Part shown: one piece after another, positions 25,675 through 34,481 of the stretch
How positions within the stretch are numbered: position 1 is the first letter of the stretch
Layout of the letters: every line of letters begins with the position of its first letter
NCBI GenBank assembly: GCA_964651705.1
Contig: CAZYWZ010000019.1
Span: 16,635-80,634, forward strand
Length of the DNA: 64,000 nucleotides
Direction of reading: 5' to 3'
Source: JADLBR01 sp964651705
Lineage (GTDB): Bacteria > Verrucomicrobiota > Verrucomicrobiia > JADLBR01
Position numbers and translations under genes: made by a program
Notes under the pieces: generated by a model
What the model saw: the letters and a program-made list of their open reading frames with translations, nothing else
Databases searched by the model: none
Told to the model about the DNA's origin: nothing

Positions 25675-27348
25675 ATGTCATCCATGCAAGCCCTGCTCGA
25701 TCGCGAGTCCGCCTCATTCATCGAGGGCGCGATCGTCAAAGGAAAAATCATCGATGTCCGCGACAAGGAAGTCGTGGTCGACATCGGCTACAAGAGTGAA
25801 GGCAGCATCTCGATTTCCGAATTCCCCGACCCCGACACCGTCCACGTCGGCGACGTGGTCGAGGTCATGATCGAGCGCCTCGAAGACGACCAGGGATCCG
25901 TCGTCATCTCGAAGGAGAAGGCGGACCAGAAACAGAACTGGCAGCGCATCGTGCGCATCCAGGAGGAGGGCGGCGTCGTCGAGGGCAAGGTCCGCGCCAT
26001 CGTCAAGGGCGGCCTCATGGTCAACGTCGGCTGCGACGGGTTCCTCCCCGCCTCGCAGATCGACATCATCCCCCCGAAAAATCTCGGCCAGTTCCTCGGG
26101 CAGACCATCACGGTCAAGATCGTCAAGCTCAACGAGGACCGCAAGAACATCGTGCTCTCGCGCCGCGAGATCATCGAGGAGGAACGCTCCCGCAAGCGGG
26201 CCGAGCTCCTGGGCCGCATCCAGAAGGGCGACACCGTCCGCGGCATGGTCAAGAACATCACCGACTTCGGCGCCTTCATCGACCTCGACGGGCTCGATGG
26301 CCTGCTCCACATCACCGACATGTCGTGGAACCGCCTCAGCCACCCCTCCGAGATGGTCAAGGTCGGCGAGGAGCTCGAGGTCCTCATCCTGGACATCGAC
26401 TTCGAGAAGGAGCGCGTCTCCCTCGGCCTGAAGCAGAAGACCGAGAACCCGTGGGAGAAGATCGCCGAGCGCATCCCCGTGGGCACCCGCCTCAACGGCA
26501 AGGTCACCAACCTCCTCCCCTACGGCGCGTTCGTCGAGATCGAGCCCGGGGTCGAGGGCCTCATCCATGTCTCGGAGCTGTCGTGGACCAAGCGCGTCGC
26601 GCGGCCTTCCGACGTCCTCAAGCAGGGCCAGGAAGTCGAGGTCGCCGTGCTCAACGTCAACCCGACCGAGCAGAAGATCTCCCTGAGCCTGCGCCAGCTC
26701 GAGCCCAACCCCTGGGACGATGTCCACCTGCGCTTCCCCGTCGATCGCGTGGTCAAGGGCATCGTGCGAAACCTCACGGCCTATGGCGCGTTCGTCGAGC
26801 TCGAGGATGGCATCGATGGCATGATCCACGTCTCGGACATGTCCTGGACCCGCAAGATCAACCACCCCTCCGACCAGCTCAAGAAGGGGCAGGAGATCGA
26901 GGCCAAGGTGCTGGAGATCGACAAGATCAACCAGCGCATCTCCCTGGGCCTCAAGCAGCTCTCGGACGACCCGTGGCGCTCGATCGAGGAGCGCTTCAAG
27001 ATCGGCGACACCGTCACCGGAGTCGTCTCCAAGATCGCCTCGTTCGGCGCGTTCGTTCAGCTCAAGGAAGACATCGACGGGCTGGTGCACATATCGCAGA
27101 TCAGCGACGAGCGGGTAGAGAAGGTCAAGGACGCCCTCAAGGTGGGCGACGAGGTCACCGCGAGGGTCATCAAGGTCGACCGCGCCGAACGGCGCATCGG
27201 CCTGTCGATCAAGGCGGCCAACTACACCCTGGAGCAGATCGAGGCCGAGCGACAGGTGCTCGACTCCATCAAGCCGGGCGAGGATCTGGTCACCATGGGC
27301 AGCGCCTTCGACAAGCTTGGGGAGGAGTACCGCCCGGGGCAGAAGTAG
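25675..27348 (+). CDS. rpsA: 30S ribosomal protein S1
   Basis: A 557-residue protein with six consecutive S1 (OB-fold) RNA-binding domains. They start near residues 15, 98, 182, 267, 352 and 440, each carrying the pattern G-x-V...FGAFV-x-L...GLVHISE...D...ISLGLK. Six domains and this length match bacterial S1, which binds mRNA at the 30S subunit and unfolds it for initiation. Start ATG 25675 yields MSSMQALLDRE; a second ATG three codons later is possible. tyrS follows after 40 bases. Codon use is strongly biased to C-ending codons, as expected for a highly expressed gene here. Confidence 0.95.
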   Translation: MSSMQALLDRESASFIEGAIVKGKIIDVRDKEVVVDIGYKSEGSISISEFPDPDTVHVGDVVEVMIERLEDDQGSVVISKEKADQKQNWQRIVRIQEEGGVVEGKVRAIVKGGLMVNVGCDGFLPASQIDIIPPKNLGQFLGQTITVKIVKLNEDRKNIVLSRREIIEEERSRKRAELLGRIQKGDTVRGMVKNITDFGAFIDLDGLDGLLHITDMSWNRLSHPSEMVKVGEELEVLILDIDFEKERVSLGLKQKTENPWEKIAERIPVGTRLNGKVTNLLPYGAFVEIEPGVEGLIHVSELSWTKRVARPSDVLKQGQEVEVAVLNVNPTEQKISLSLRQLEPNPWDDVHLRFPVDRVVKGIVRNLTAYGAFVELEDGIDGMIHVSDMSWTRKINHPSDQLKKGQEIEAKVLEIDKINQRISLGLKQLSDDPWRSIEERFKIGDTVTGVVSKIASFGAFVQLKEDIDGLVHISQISDERVEKVKDALKVGDEVTARVIKVDRAERRIGLSIKAANYTLEQIEAERQVLDSIKPGEDLVTMGSAFDKLGEEYRPGQK

Positions 27349-27388
27349 CCTGCGGCGGCCTTTGGATTGGAGCGGGAATGCCGGGGCC

Positions 27389-28564
27389 ATGGGGCCCCGG
27401 CGCGCCCGGCGCATCGTGTCCCCCGAAAAGCAGCTCGAGAATCTCGCGGCGGGCGCCGAGCGGCTCGTCTCTTCCGAGGAACTCTTGGCCAAACTGCGCC
27501 TCGGGCGCCCCTTGCGCGTCAAGCTCGGCTTCGACCCCTCGTCGCCGGACCTCCACCTTGGCCACCTCGTGGTGCTCGACAAGGTGCGCGAATTTCAGGA
27601 TCTGGGGCACACCGCCGTCATCATCATCGGTGACTACACCGCGCGCATCGGCGACCCCACCGGCCGATCCAAGACCCGCCAACCCCTCGATCCCGACCAG
27701 GTCGCCGCCAACGCCAAGACCTACACCGACCAGGTCTTCCGGGTCCTCCTGCCGGAGCGCACCGAGATCCGCCGCAACGGGGAGTGGTTCGACGGTTTTT
27801 CGTACGCCGACGTCCTCCGCCTCAACGCCGAGATGACCGTGGCCCGCCTCCTCGAGCGGGACGATTTTCGCAAACGCTATGCCGAGGGCGCCCCGATCAC
27901 CCTAACCGAATTCCAATATCCCCTCATGCAGGGCCACGACTCGGTCATGGTCCGCTCCGACGTCGAACTCGGGGGCAGCGACCAGCTCTTCAACAACCTC
28001 GTCGGCCGCGACCTCCAGCGCGCCGCGGGCCAGGAGCCCCAGGTCGTCATGGTCCTGCCCATCCTGCCCGGACTCGACGGGGTCCAGAAGATGTCGAAAT
28101 CCCTCGGCAACTACATCGGCCTGACCGAGGGGCCCGATGCGATCTTCGGCAAGGCGATGAGCATCTCCGATGCCCTCATGGCCCAGTGGTTCCCCATTCT
28201 ACTCAGACGCCCACTCGATCCCGCCATCCACCCCATGGAGGCCAAGAAGGCCCTGGGTCACGCCCTCGTCGCCCGCTTCCATGGCGGGCCCGCCGCGGGC
28301 GCGGCCCAAGCCGCCTGGGAAAGGCAGTTCTCCCAGGGCCGCGCCCCCGACTCGATGCCCGACTGCCCCATCGGCGCGGGCAAAAAGCTCTGGGAATTGC
28401 TCCGCGACTCCGGTCTCGCCCCGAGCGGGGCCGAGGCCCGCCGCCTCGTCCGCCAGGGTGCCGTCTCGCTCGACGGCCAGCGCCTCTCCGACGAGAACGA
28501 GATCGTCACCCGCGCCGGCGTCCTCAAGTGCGGCAAACGAAAGTTCCTCCGGCTCATTTTTTAA
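27389..28564 (+). CDS. tyrS: Tyrosyl-tRNA synthetase
   Basis: About 391 residues. Class I signatures: PDLHLGHLV (HIGH motif, about 53-57) and QKMSKSLGN (KMSKS, about 237). GGSDQLFNNLVGR binds substrate, and an S4 RNA-binding domain ends the chain (SGAEARRLVRQGAVSLDGQR...). It charges tRNA-Tyr in the cytoplasm. The S4-type architecture and length fit the TyrZ-like branch. ATG 27389 is the best start within the gap after rpsA; GTG 27416 is an alternative. Possible read-through from rpsA (40-base gap). Confidence 0.93.
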   Translation: MGPRRARRIVSPEKQLENLAAGAERLVSSEELLAKLRLGRPLRVKLGFDPSSPDLHLGHLVVLDKVREFQDLGHTAVIIIGDYTARIGDPTGRSKTRQPLDPDQVAANAKTYTDQVFRVLLPERTEIRRNGEWFDGFSYADVLRLNAEMTVARLLERDDFRKRYAEGAPITLTEFQYPLMQGHDSVMVRSDVELGGSDQLFNNLVGRDLQRAAGQEPQVVMVLPILPGLDGVQKMSKSLGNYIGLTEGPDAIFGKAMSISDALMAQWFPILLRRPLDPAIHPMEAKKALGHALVARFHGGPAAGAAQAAWERQFSQGRAPDSMPDCPIGAGKKLWELLRDSGLAPSGAEARRLVRQGAVSLDGQRLSDENEIVTRAGVLKCGKRKFLRLIF

Positions 28565-28600
28565 TAGCGCGCCGTCCGCGCCGCACTATAACTGCCGCCA

Positions 28601-29761
28601 ATGACACCATCCGTCGTTGCAGGCACATCCGCGTGGCGCATCTCCTCTGACTCGGTGGACCTCTGGACCACCGAGGTCGGGGGACACCTCGGCCCGGTGA
28701 CCTTCTTCCTGAAGAATCGGCGCATCCAGCCTTTCGCCATGGCGCCGTGGCAGCGGGAGATCCTGCCCCGCGAAACGCCGCCAATCCTCCGCGTGCTGCG
28801 CGGCGATTTCTTCTGCCTTCCCTTCGGCGGCAACGGCACCCCCTACCGCGGCGAGCGCCACCCCGTGCACGGCGAGACCGCCAACGAGCGCTGGCAATTC
28901 CGCGACCTTCTCGCCGAGGGACCCGCACGCACGCTCCACCTCTCCCTGGACACCGACGAGCGCCCCGGCCGCGTCGACAAGCGCATCACGCTGATCAACG
29001 GCCAGACGGTCATCTACTGCAAACACGTGGTCTCCGGGATGCGCGGCCCCATGAGCTTTGGCCACCACGCCATGATCCAATTCCCGGACCGGCCCGAATC
29101 CGGCCTCGTCTCCACCAGCCCCTTCCGCTTCGGCCAGGTCCTCCCGGTCCCCTTCGAAGACCCCGCCCAGGGCGGATACTCCGCGCTGAAGATGGGCGCC
29201 GAGTTCCGGTCCCTCCAGAAGGTGCGCACCGCCCACGGCGGCCACACCGACCTATCCCGCTATCCCTCCCGGCGCGGCTTTGAGGACCTGGTCCTGCTCG
29301 CCTCGCGCCCGAGGCGCCTCGCCTGGAACGCCGTCGCCTTCCCTCAGGAGCGCTACGTCTACTTCGCCCTGCGCGATCCCTCCGTGCTCGCCTCCACCAT
29401 CCTCTGGATCTCAAACGGTGGCCGGCACTATGCCCCGTGGGATGGCAGGCACGTCAATGTCATGGGCATCGAGGACGTCACCGCCTATTTCCATCTCGGG
29501 CTAGCCGAGTCCGTCGCCAAAAACGACCTCCGGAACCGCGGCGTCCCCACATCGGTCGATCTGGATCCGAAACGGCCCCTCGAGGTGAATTACATCATGG
29601 GCATCGCGCCCATCCCCGCCGGATTCGACCACGTCGCGGACATCCAACCCGCCAAGGCGGGCGTCATCGAGATTCGCTCGCGCTCCGGCGCTGCCGTCCG
29701 CACGCAGGTGGATCTCAAATTCCTCCGCAGCGGCTCCCACGCCCCAAGCCGCAAGGCCTGA
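28601..29761 (+). CDS. Conserved protein, galactose-mutarotase-like fold suspected
   Basis: A 386-residue cytoplasmic protein without signal peptide or membrane span. Beta-rich, with alternating segments such as GGHLGPVTFFL, RITLINGQTVIYCKHVV and FGHHAMIQFP. Conserved-looking His residues and the overall spacing recall aldose-epimerase/mutarotase supersandwich proteins, but I cannot identify the catalytic His-Glu pair. It starts 36 bases after tyrS and may be the last gene of the rpsA-tyrS unit. A sugar-related function is a guess. Confidence 0.6.
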   Translation: MTPSVVAGTSAWRISSDSVDLWTTEVGGHLGPVTFFLKNRRIQPFAMAPWQREILPRETPPILRVLRGDFFCLPFGGNGTPYRGERHPVHGETANERWQFRDLLAEGPARTLHLSLDTDERPGRVDKRITLINGQTVIYCKHVVSGMRGPMSFGHHAMIQFPDRPESGLVSTSPFRFGQVLPVPFEDPAQGGYSALKMGAEFRSLQKVRTAHGGHTDLSRYPSRRGFEDLVLLASRPRRLAWNAVAFPQERYVYFALRDPSVLASTILWISNGGRHYAPWDGRHVNVMGIEDVTAYFHLGLAESVAKNDLRNRGVPTSVDLDPKRPLEVNYIMGIAPIPAGFDHVADIQPAKAGVIEIRSRSGAAVRTQVDLKFLRSGSHAPSRKA

Positions 29762-29886
29762 ATTTTCAAACCGCGGATAGCACGAATAACGTAGATAATT
29801 CCATATAATTGAGGCGCTTGCGCATCCCGGTAGCCGCCGAGAGCCTGTCCGCCCGCTTGACGGGTCAGGAGGAGGCCCATTTCATT

Positions 29887-30007
29887 ATGGACTGCGGTGG
29901 CAGAGCGCAGCACCGACACCGCTTTAGCGCCCGGCGGAGCCGGAACCCACGCGCCAGGGCCGAAGCCCGCGCTCTGCGCGGTTCCAAAGCGGTGTCGACA
30001 TTTGGCC
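29887..30007. repeat. Family D element, right end eroded
   Basis: Begins ATGGACTGCGGTGGCAGAG as in the copy at 13022 and keeps the inner inverted pair (CACCGACACCGCTTT at 29911-29925, AAAGCGGTGTCGAC at 29986-29999). The outer right arm is no longer recognisable. It lies in the 275-base gap between two convergent genes; the rest of the gap shows nothing else. Confidence 0.6.
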
Positions 30008-30036
30008 GACGCCGGATTCTGTCACCGCGGCCCGCC

Positions 30037-30588
30037 TCAGACTAACTGCGGCACCCGCCCGGAGAGATCCTCCGTGAGACGCGCGCAGAGCCAGAGCAAA
30101 TCCGAGAGCCGATTCAGGTAACGCGCGACCCAAGGATTCAGCTGGCGCACGTCCTCCCCCAGGCGCAACACGTCCCTCTCCGCGCGGCGACAGACCGTCC
30201 GGGCCATGTGCAACGCCGCGGACATCGGCGTCGCGCCGGGAATGTCCCAATCCTCGCACCTCGCACCCCGTGCCTCCAGCTGCACCACTGATCGGTCCAG
30301 GCGCCTCACCATCGCCTCGTCCACAAACTTGAATCCCTTTTCCGCGTACCGCTGCCGATCCTCCACCCGCACCGCCAGTTCCCCCATGACAAGGACTAGC
30401 TCCTTCTGCACGCGGAACAGCTCCTCCGATGTCCATCGGTCCTCGCGATAGGATCGCGCCAGCCCCAGCGCCGCGCTCAGCTCATCAATTGCCCCGTACG
30501 CCTCGATCCGCGCATCCGTCTTGGGCACGCGGTGCCCAAACATCAATCCCGTGGTGCCGTCGTCTCCGGTCCGTGTTGCTATCGACAT
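30037..30588 (-). CDS. pduO: PduO-type cob(I)alamin adenosyltransferase
   Basis: A 183-residue protein. TRTGDDGTTGLM (5-16) is the ATP-binding N-terminal motif. VCRRAERDVLRL (about 132-143) holds the conserved Arg/Glu residues, and YLNRLSDLLWLCAR (about 157-170) is the end motif of the family. It transfers adenosyl from ATP to cob(I)alamin to make coenzyme B12, in the cytoplasm, as a helical trimer. Length is standard. No B12-dependent enzyme or other cobalamin gene is next to it, and I see no cobalamin riboswitch. Divergent from the M24 peptidase gene, 63 bases apart. Confidence 0.9.
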   Translation of the reverse strand: MSIATRTGDDGTTGLMFGHRVPKTDARIEAYGAIDELSAALGLARSYREDRWTSEELFRVQKELVLVMGELAVRVEDRQRYAEKGFKFVDEAMVRRLDRSVVQLEARGARCEDWDIPGATPMSAALHMARTVCRRAERDVLRLGEDVRQLNPWVARYLNRLSDLLWLCARLTEDLSGRVPQLV

Positions 30589-30651
30589 GCCGTTAGGCTA
30601 CCAGCCCATCCGGGCTTTGAGAAGCCTCGGAAATCTGTACGATTCTGCCCG

Positions 30652-31779
30652 ATGGCAAGCCGAAAACCCGCCGAGGTCCTCTACGCCGCCAGCGAGCACT
30701 GCGCGGACATGCTATACGCCACCCGGATGTCCGTGCCCGATCCCTTCCTTTGGGCCAGAATCCGCGGGCGCACCTACGCGATCTTCTCCGATCTCGAACT
30801 GGACCGGGCGCGAAGAGAGGCCCGGGTCCATTCCGTGGTCCCTCTCTCGTCCCTCGAGCGCAGGGCCTCCCCACGAATGGCCCGCCGGCCCCCCGCCGCT
30901 GACTGGATCGCCCGCTTTTTGCGCGATCACCGCGCCCCCGCCATCCGCGTGCCCCGCGATTTTCCCCTCGGCCTCGCCACGGACCTTCGCCGCCGCGGCA
31001 TCGCCGTCCGCGCCGCCCGAGGCCCATTCTTCCCCGCCAGGATCAGCAAGACCCCGGCGGAGATCGCCGCCATCCGCGCCGCCCAACGACTCGCCGAATC
31101 CGCCATGGCCCGAGCCGAGGAAATCCTCCGCGCCGCTCGCCCGGGCCGCGATCGCCGCCTGCTGCTCGGTCGCCGCAGGCTGACCTCGGAGTTCCTCCAG
31201 TCGGAAATAGCCGTCTGCCTCGCCCGCTTCGGAGCCACCGCCCCCCACACCATCGTGGCCGGCGGCAATCAGGCCTGCGACCCACACGAGGTCGGTCGCG
31301 GCCCACTCCCCGCACACCTCCCCATCATCGTCGACATCTTTCCCCGCGTCTCCCGCACCGGTTACTGGGGCGACATCACCCGCACCTTCGTGCGCGGAAC
31401 CCCGACCCCTGCCGCATCACGCCTCTACGAAACCGTCCTCGCCGCCCAGGCCCATGCCCTCCATCAGATCCGCGCCGATGCCAACGGTGCCGCCATCCAA
31501 GACACCGTCCGCAAGTTTTTCGATGACCGCGGATTCCTCACCACGGAAAAACGCGGACGCCGCATCGGGTTCTTCCACGGCCTCGGCCATGGCGTCGGCC
31601 TCGAGATACACGAGCCGCCGCGACTGGCCGATGGCCCCCTCCCCAACCGCGCCGTCATTTCCGTCGAGCCCGGCCTATACTACCCGGGCGTCGGCGGGGT
31701 CCGCATCGAGGATCTGGTCGCGGTCACTCCCTCCGGCCACAAGAATCTCACCGCTTACCCGAAGAGATTTGCCATATAA
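30652..31779 (+). CDS. M24-family metallopeptidase (Xaa-Pro aminopeptidase-like)
   Basis: A 375-residue protein with the creatinase-like N-lobe (about 1-125) and the pita-bread catalytic lobe. The five metal ligands are present: Asp in IIVDIFPR, Asp in WGDITRTF, His in HGLGHGVGLEIHE, Glu in VISVEPGLYY and Glu in VRIEDLV. It should cleave N-terminal residues before proline using two metal ions. ATG 30652 places the N-lobe at the start; upstream codons in frame cover the divergent promoter region. No operon partner. Confidence 0.85.
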   Translation: MASRKPAEVLYAASEHCADMLYATRMSVPDPFLWARIRGRTYAIFSDLELDRARREARVHSVVPLSSLERRASPRMARRPPAADWIARFLRDHRAPAIRVPRDFPLGLATDLRRRGIAVRAARGPFFPARISKTPAEIAAIRAAQRLAESAMARAEEILRAARPGRDRRLLLGRRRLTSEFLQSEIAVCLARFGATAPHTIVAGGNQACDPHEVGRGPLPAHLPIIVDIFPRVSRTGYWGDITRTFVRGTPTPAASRLYETVLAAQAHALHQIRADANGAAIQDTVRKFFDDRGFLTTEKRGRRIGFFHGLGHGVGLEIHEPPRLADGPLPNRAVISVEPGLYYPGVGGVRIEDLVAVTPSGHKNLTAYPKRFAI

Positions 31780-31885
31780 AACAAACCGCACTCCCGGGCC
31801 GAGCTACGACCCACCCCCAACGCATCGTTCCTAGAAGGACCGCGCCGCTCGAATGTCACGCCATCACCCCTCCCGGGGCGGCGGC

Positions 31886-32083
31886 CTACTGGATCTGGGA
31901 GCCGATCAAGGCACCGACGCCGGCGCCCGCAGCGCCACCGATCAGCGCGCCGGTGCCACCGCCCGCCGCACCGCCGATCGCCGCCCCACCCAGCGCGCCG
32001 CCAACGGCGCCCTTTTCGGTATTCGAGCATCCCACGACGGCCAAACCCATCGCCGCAACCAACAACATCATCAGCTTCTTCAT
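31886..32083 (-). CDS. Small glycine-zipper lipoprotein
   Basis: A 65-residue protein: lipoprotein signal with lipobox VVGC (Cys19), then SNTEKG and repeated GG-AAIGG-AAGGG-GALIGG-AAG units, a glycine-zipper that spans membranes in related proteins. GGAGG lies upstream of the ATG at a somewhat long spacing. Likely an envelope lipoprotein; function unknown. The next gene upstream also encodes a tiny exported protein. Confidence 0.75.
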   Translation of the reverse strand: MKKLMMLLVAAMGLAVVGCSNTEKGAVGGALGGAAIGGAAGGGTGALIGGAAGAGVGALIGSQIQ

Positions 32084-32175
32084 AATCCCGTTTTTCCTCC
32101 GGTGCGGAAACCTTGCCTATCTATCTGGCGCGCGCAATCCGAATTTTTCGTGAATGTGTTGCGCCCCGGCCGGCG

Positions 32176-32448
32176 TCATCGGCACCTGCGACCATGCGGC
32201 ACGTATACCACCGGGGGCCGATAGCAATGGCTGTAGGGGCGATGGTAATAATGGCTCCGGTACGACGGCCGATAGCAATACGTCCGCGACGGGTACACCA
32301 CCACCGGGCTCCGGTAGTACCCGCTATACGAAGGGCGATAATACGACCTCCCGCACGAGTTGTATCCCAGCGAGACGCTGATCCCGCCAGCCACCGCACC
32401 CGCGCCTAGCGCCCCGAACACCGCCAAGATTGCCAACGTCTTTCTCAT
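32176..32448 (-). CDS. Tiny exported Tyr/Pro/Ser-rich protein
   Basis: A 90-residue protein with a perfect ribosome site (AGGAGG, 7 bases before ATG 32448). It has a signal peptide (1-21) and a mature part built of YYRPSYSGYYRSPVV, YCYRPSYRSHYYHRPY and similar, with about one residue in four a tyrosine. Low complexity and small size suggest a surface or matrix component; no family recognised. The strong ribosome site argues that it is a real gene. Confidence 0.6.
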   Translation of the reverse strand: MRKTLAILAVFGALGAGAVAGGISVSLGYNSCGRSYYRPSYSGYYRSPVVVYPSRTYCYRPSYRSHYYHRPYSHCYRPPVVYVPHGRRCR

Positions 32449-32540
32449 CTCTGACCTCCTGTCGTTCCGCGTGTTCAGACGCGCCCACCTCCCCAGCGAT
32501 TCAAACATTTGTCAGACTCGTGCCCGCGTGCGCGGCAGCC

Positions 32541-32655
32541 TATCCCCCGGCCGAAGGGCGAAGGCCCTTCGCCACTCGGTCCCGTCCCGGTAGCGAAGCC
32601 GCTTCCGGCTTCGGCGCATCCCCCCGGCCGAAGGGCGAAGGCCCTTCGCCACGTT
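32541..32655. repeat. Family B palindrome cluster
   Basis: Three units of CCGAAGGGCGAAGGCCCTTCG type: two in direct orientation (about 32550 and 32628) and one inverted variant between them (GCGAAGCCGCTTCCGGCTTCGGCG, about 32594-32616). Each can fold into a stem. Similar clusters lie at 37129-37279 and 45090-45150. It sits just downstream of the dnaX-ybaB unit and could end its transcript. Confidence 0.75.
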
Positions 32656-32676
32656 GCAGTCACGCCGTACTTCAGG

Positions 32677-32991
32677 CTACAGCCCCAGCCCCGGAATCCC
32701 GCCCAGCTTCGACGTGATCGAGCCGAGCCTCTGCTGCGAGAATTCCTTTCCCGCGGCGAGGGCCGCGTTGGCCGCGGTCAGGACGAGGTCCTCGATCATC
32801 GAGGCATCGCCATCCTTGATCGCCTCCGGCGAGATCTGGACGGACAGCAGTTGCCCATCCCCGCTGGCGCGGACCACGACGGCGCCACCGCCGCTCGTGC
32901 CCTCGAACTCCTTGCCTGCGATCTCCTCCTGGGCCTTCTGCATGTCGGCCTGCATCTGCTGGGCCTGCTTGAGCATCTTCGCAAAGTTCAT
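32677..32991 (-). CDS. ybaB: YbaB/EbfC-family nucleoid-associated protein
   Basis: 104 residues: an N-terminal coiled coil (MNFAKMLKQAQQMQADMQKA), GGGAVVVRASGDGQLLSVQI in the middle and a C-terminal helix with LVLTAANAAL. These are family hallmarks. It binds DNA as a dimer. The ATG overlaps the dnaX stop as ATGA, so translation is coupled, the same order as in many bacteria. Confidence 0.9.
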   Translation of the reverse strand: MNFAKMLKQAQQMQADMQKAQEEIAGKEFEGTSGGGAVVVRASGDGQLLSVQISPEAIKDGDASMIEDLVLTAANAALAAGKEFSQQRLGSITSKLGGIPGLGL

Positions 32992-34397
32992 GCTTCCTTC
33001 CTCCTGCCGCGGATCTCCTTCAACTTCGCGCCGAATCGCTCGCGCGCCACCCGGATCTCCGGATCGTTCTTGAATTCCTCCTCGCTGATCTGGAGCGGCC
33101 GTGGTTCGGTCGCCGCGGCGGCCGCCACCGGCGGCGCCGCCGCCGGCGCCTCGACGGTCGCTGCCGCCCGCGCGGGGGCCGCGACCGGAACCCCGGCTCC
33201 CGCGGGGACCGCCGAGCGGCCCTCGGGATCCAGGAGCGCGATCACGTCGCCCAACTCCACCTCGCGCGGCACCTCGCACGCCGATGCGATCGCCACCTCC
33301 AGCTGGATCTTTGGGGACAGCGCCGCCCGAACCCGCGGTTCCGCCTCCGAGAGCATCTCCACCATGCGCAACAGCTTCGACGCGGACAGGAGCCCCTTTT
33401 GCGCCTCGAACGCCTCCCGCTGGTCCTGCGCCAACTCCCGATCGAGCACCGCGGGGGCCTTCTGATAAATCAGCAGCGCGCGCAGGTGCGCCAGGCAGTC
33501 CCCCAAGACCCGCGCCAGATCCTTCCCCTGCGCCTCCAGCCCAGAAACCTCGCGCCACGCCTCCGCCGCATCCCCGCGCAGCAGGCACCCCGCGATTGAC
33601 GCGATCACCCGCTGCGGAGGCAGCCCGAACACCAGAAGCACGTCCTCCTCCGTGATCCGCTTGCCGCAAAACGCGATCAGCTGATCGAACGACGACTGCG
33701 CGTCGCGCATGCCCCCGTCGGCGAAACGCGCCAGCGCCTCCAGCGCCCCCGCCTCGACATCCACCCCCTCCTTGCCCGCGATCATCTCGAGCTGCCGCAC
33801 GATCAGCGCGTTCGGGATCCGGCGGAGGTCGAACCTCTGGCACCGCGACAGGATCGTCGGCAGCACCTTCTGCACCTCCGTCGTCGCGAATATGAACTTC
33901 ACGTGGTCGGGTGGCTCCTCGAGGGTCTTGAGCAGCGCGTTGAAGGCCGCGGGGGTCAGCATGTGGACCTCGTCGATGACGTAGATCTTGAACCGGCACC
34001 GCTGCGGCATGTAGCGCACGTCATCGCGCAACTCGCGCACCTGCTCGACCCCATTGTTGCTGGCGCCGTCGATCTCCCTCACGTCCAGGCACCGGCCCTC
34101 CGCGATCTCGACGCAGACCGGATCATCGGGATCGTAGTCCGCCCTCGGCCCGCCCGGACAGTTCAGCGCCATCGCCATGATCCTCGCCGTCGACGTCTTC
34201 CCGATGCCCCGCGGGCCCACGAAGAGATACGCGTGCGCGATCCGGTCCTGCGCGATCGCGTTGCGCAGGGTGCGCACCACGTGGTCCTGCCCGACCAGCC
34301 CGGCGAAGGTCCGGGGCCGATACTTGCGCGCCAGCACCTGATAGTGCCCGGGCCCACCGCCGCCCACCGCCGCGCCAGAAGCCTCCAACAGATCCAT
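32988..34397 (-). CDS. dnaX: DNA polymerase III subunit gamma/tau
   Basis: A 469-residue clamp-loader ATPase. Walker A is GPRGIGKTS (61-69), Walker B is VIDEVHML, sensor 1 lies in FIFATTEVQK, and the Arg finger is in SRCQRFDLR. The zinc module is degenerate: Cys80 and Cys95 align with the first and last of the usual four cysteines, the middle two are missing, and an extra Cys103 is present. After domain III an Ala/Pro linker (about 385-430) leads to a short charged tail. The short form suggests that no long tau C-terminus exists. Co-transcribed with ybaB. Confidence 0.92.
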   Translation of the reverse strand: MDLLEASGAAVGGGGPGHYQVLARKYRPRTFAGLVGQDHVVRTLRNAIAQDRIAHAYLFVGPRGIGKTSTARIMAMALNCPGGPRADYDPDDPVCVEIAEGRCLDVREIDGASNNGVEQVRELRDDVRYMPQRCRFKIYVIDEVHMLTPAAFNALLKTLEEPPDHVKFIFATTEVQKVLPTILSRCQRFDLRRIPNALIVRQLEMIAGKEGVDVEAGALEALARFADGGMRDAQSSFDQLIAFCGKRITEEDVLLVFGLPPQRVIASIAGCLLRGDAAEAWREVSGLEAQGKDLARVLGDCLAHLRALLIYQKAPAVLDRELAQDQREAFEAQKGLLSASKLLRMVEMLSEAEPRVRAALSPKIQLEVAIASACEVPREVELGDVIALLDPEGRSAVPAGAGVPVAAPARAAATVEAPAAAPPVAAAAATEPRPLQISEEEFKNDPEIRVARERFGAKLKEIRGRRKEA

Positions 34398-34481
34398 GCG
34401 GCCACACCCTAACGGACGGCACCGAAAACTCCAGAGGAGATCTCGCTTTACGCCCCCGGACGAATCTGCGAATCAGTCCTG

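Noticed and set aside
25714..27582. 622-codon open frame antisense to rpsA
   Set aside because: Repetitive Asp/Leu/Glu text mirrors the six S1 repeats; no independent motif or ribosome site.
30589..30651. Cobalamin riboswitch next to the adenosyltransferase gene
   Set aside because: Only 63 bases separate the divergent starts, too short for the element, and no B12-box-like motif is visible.
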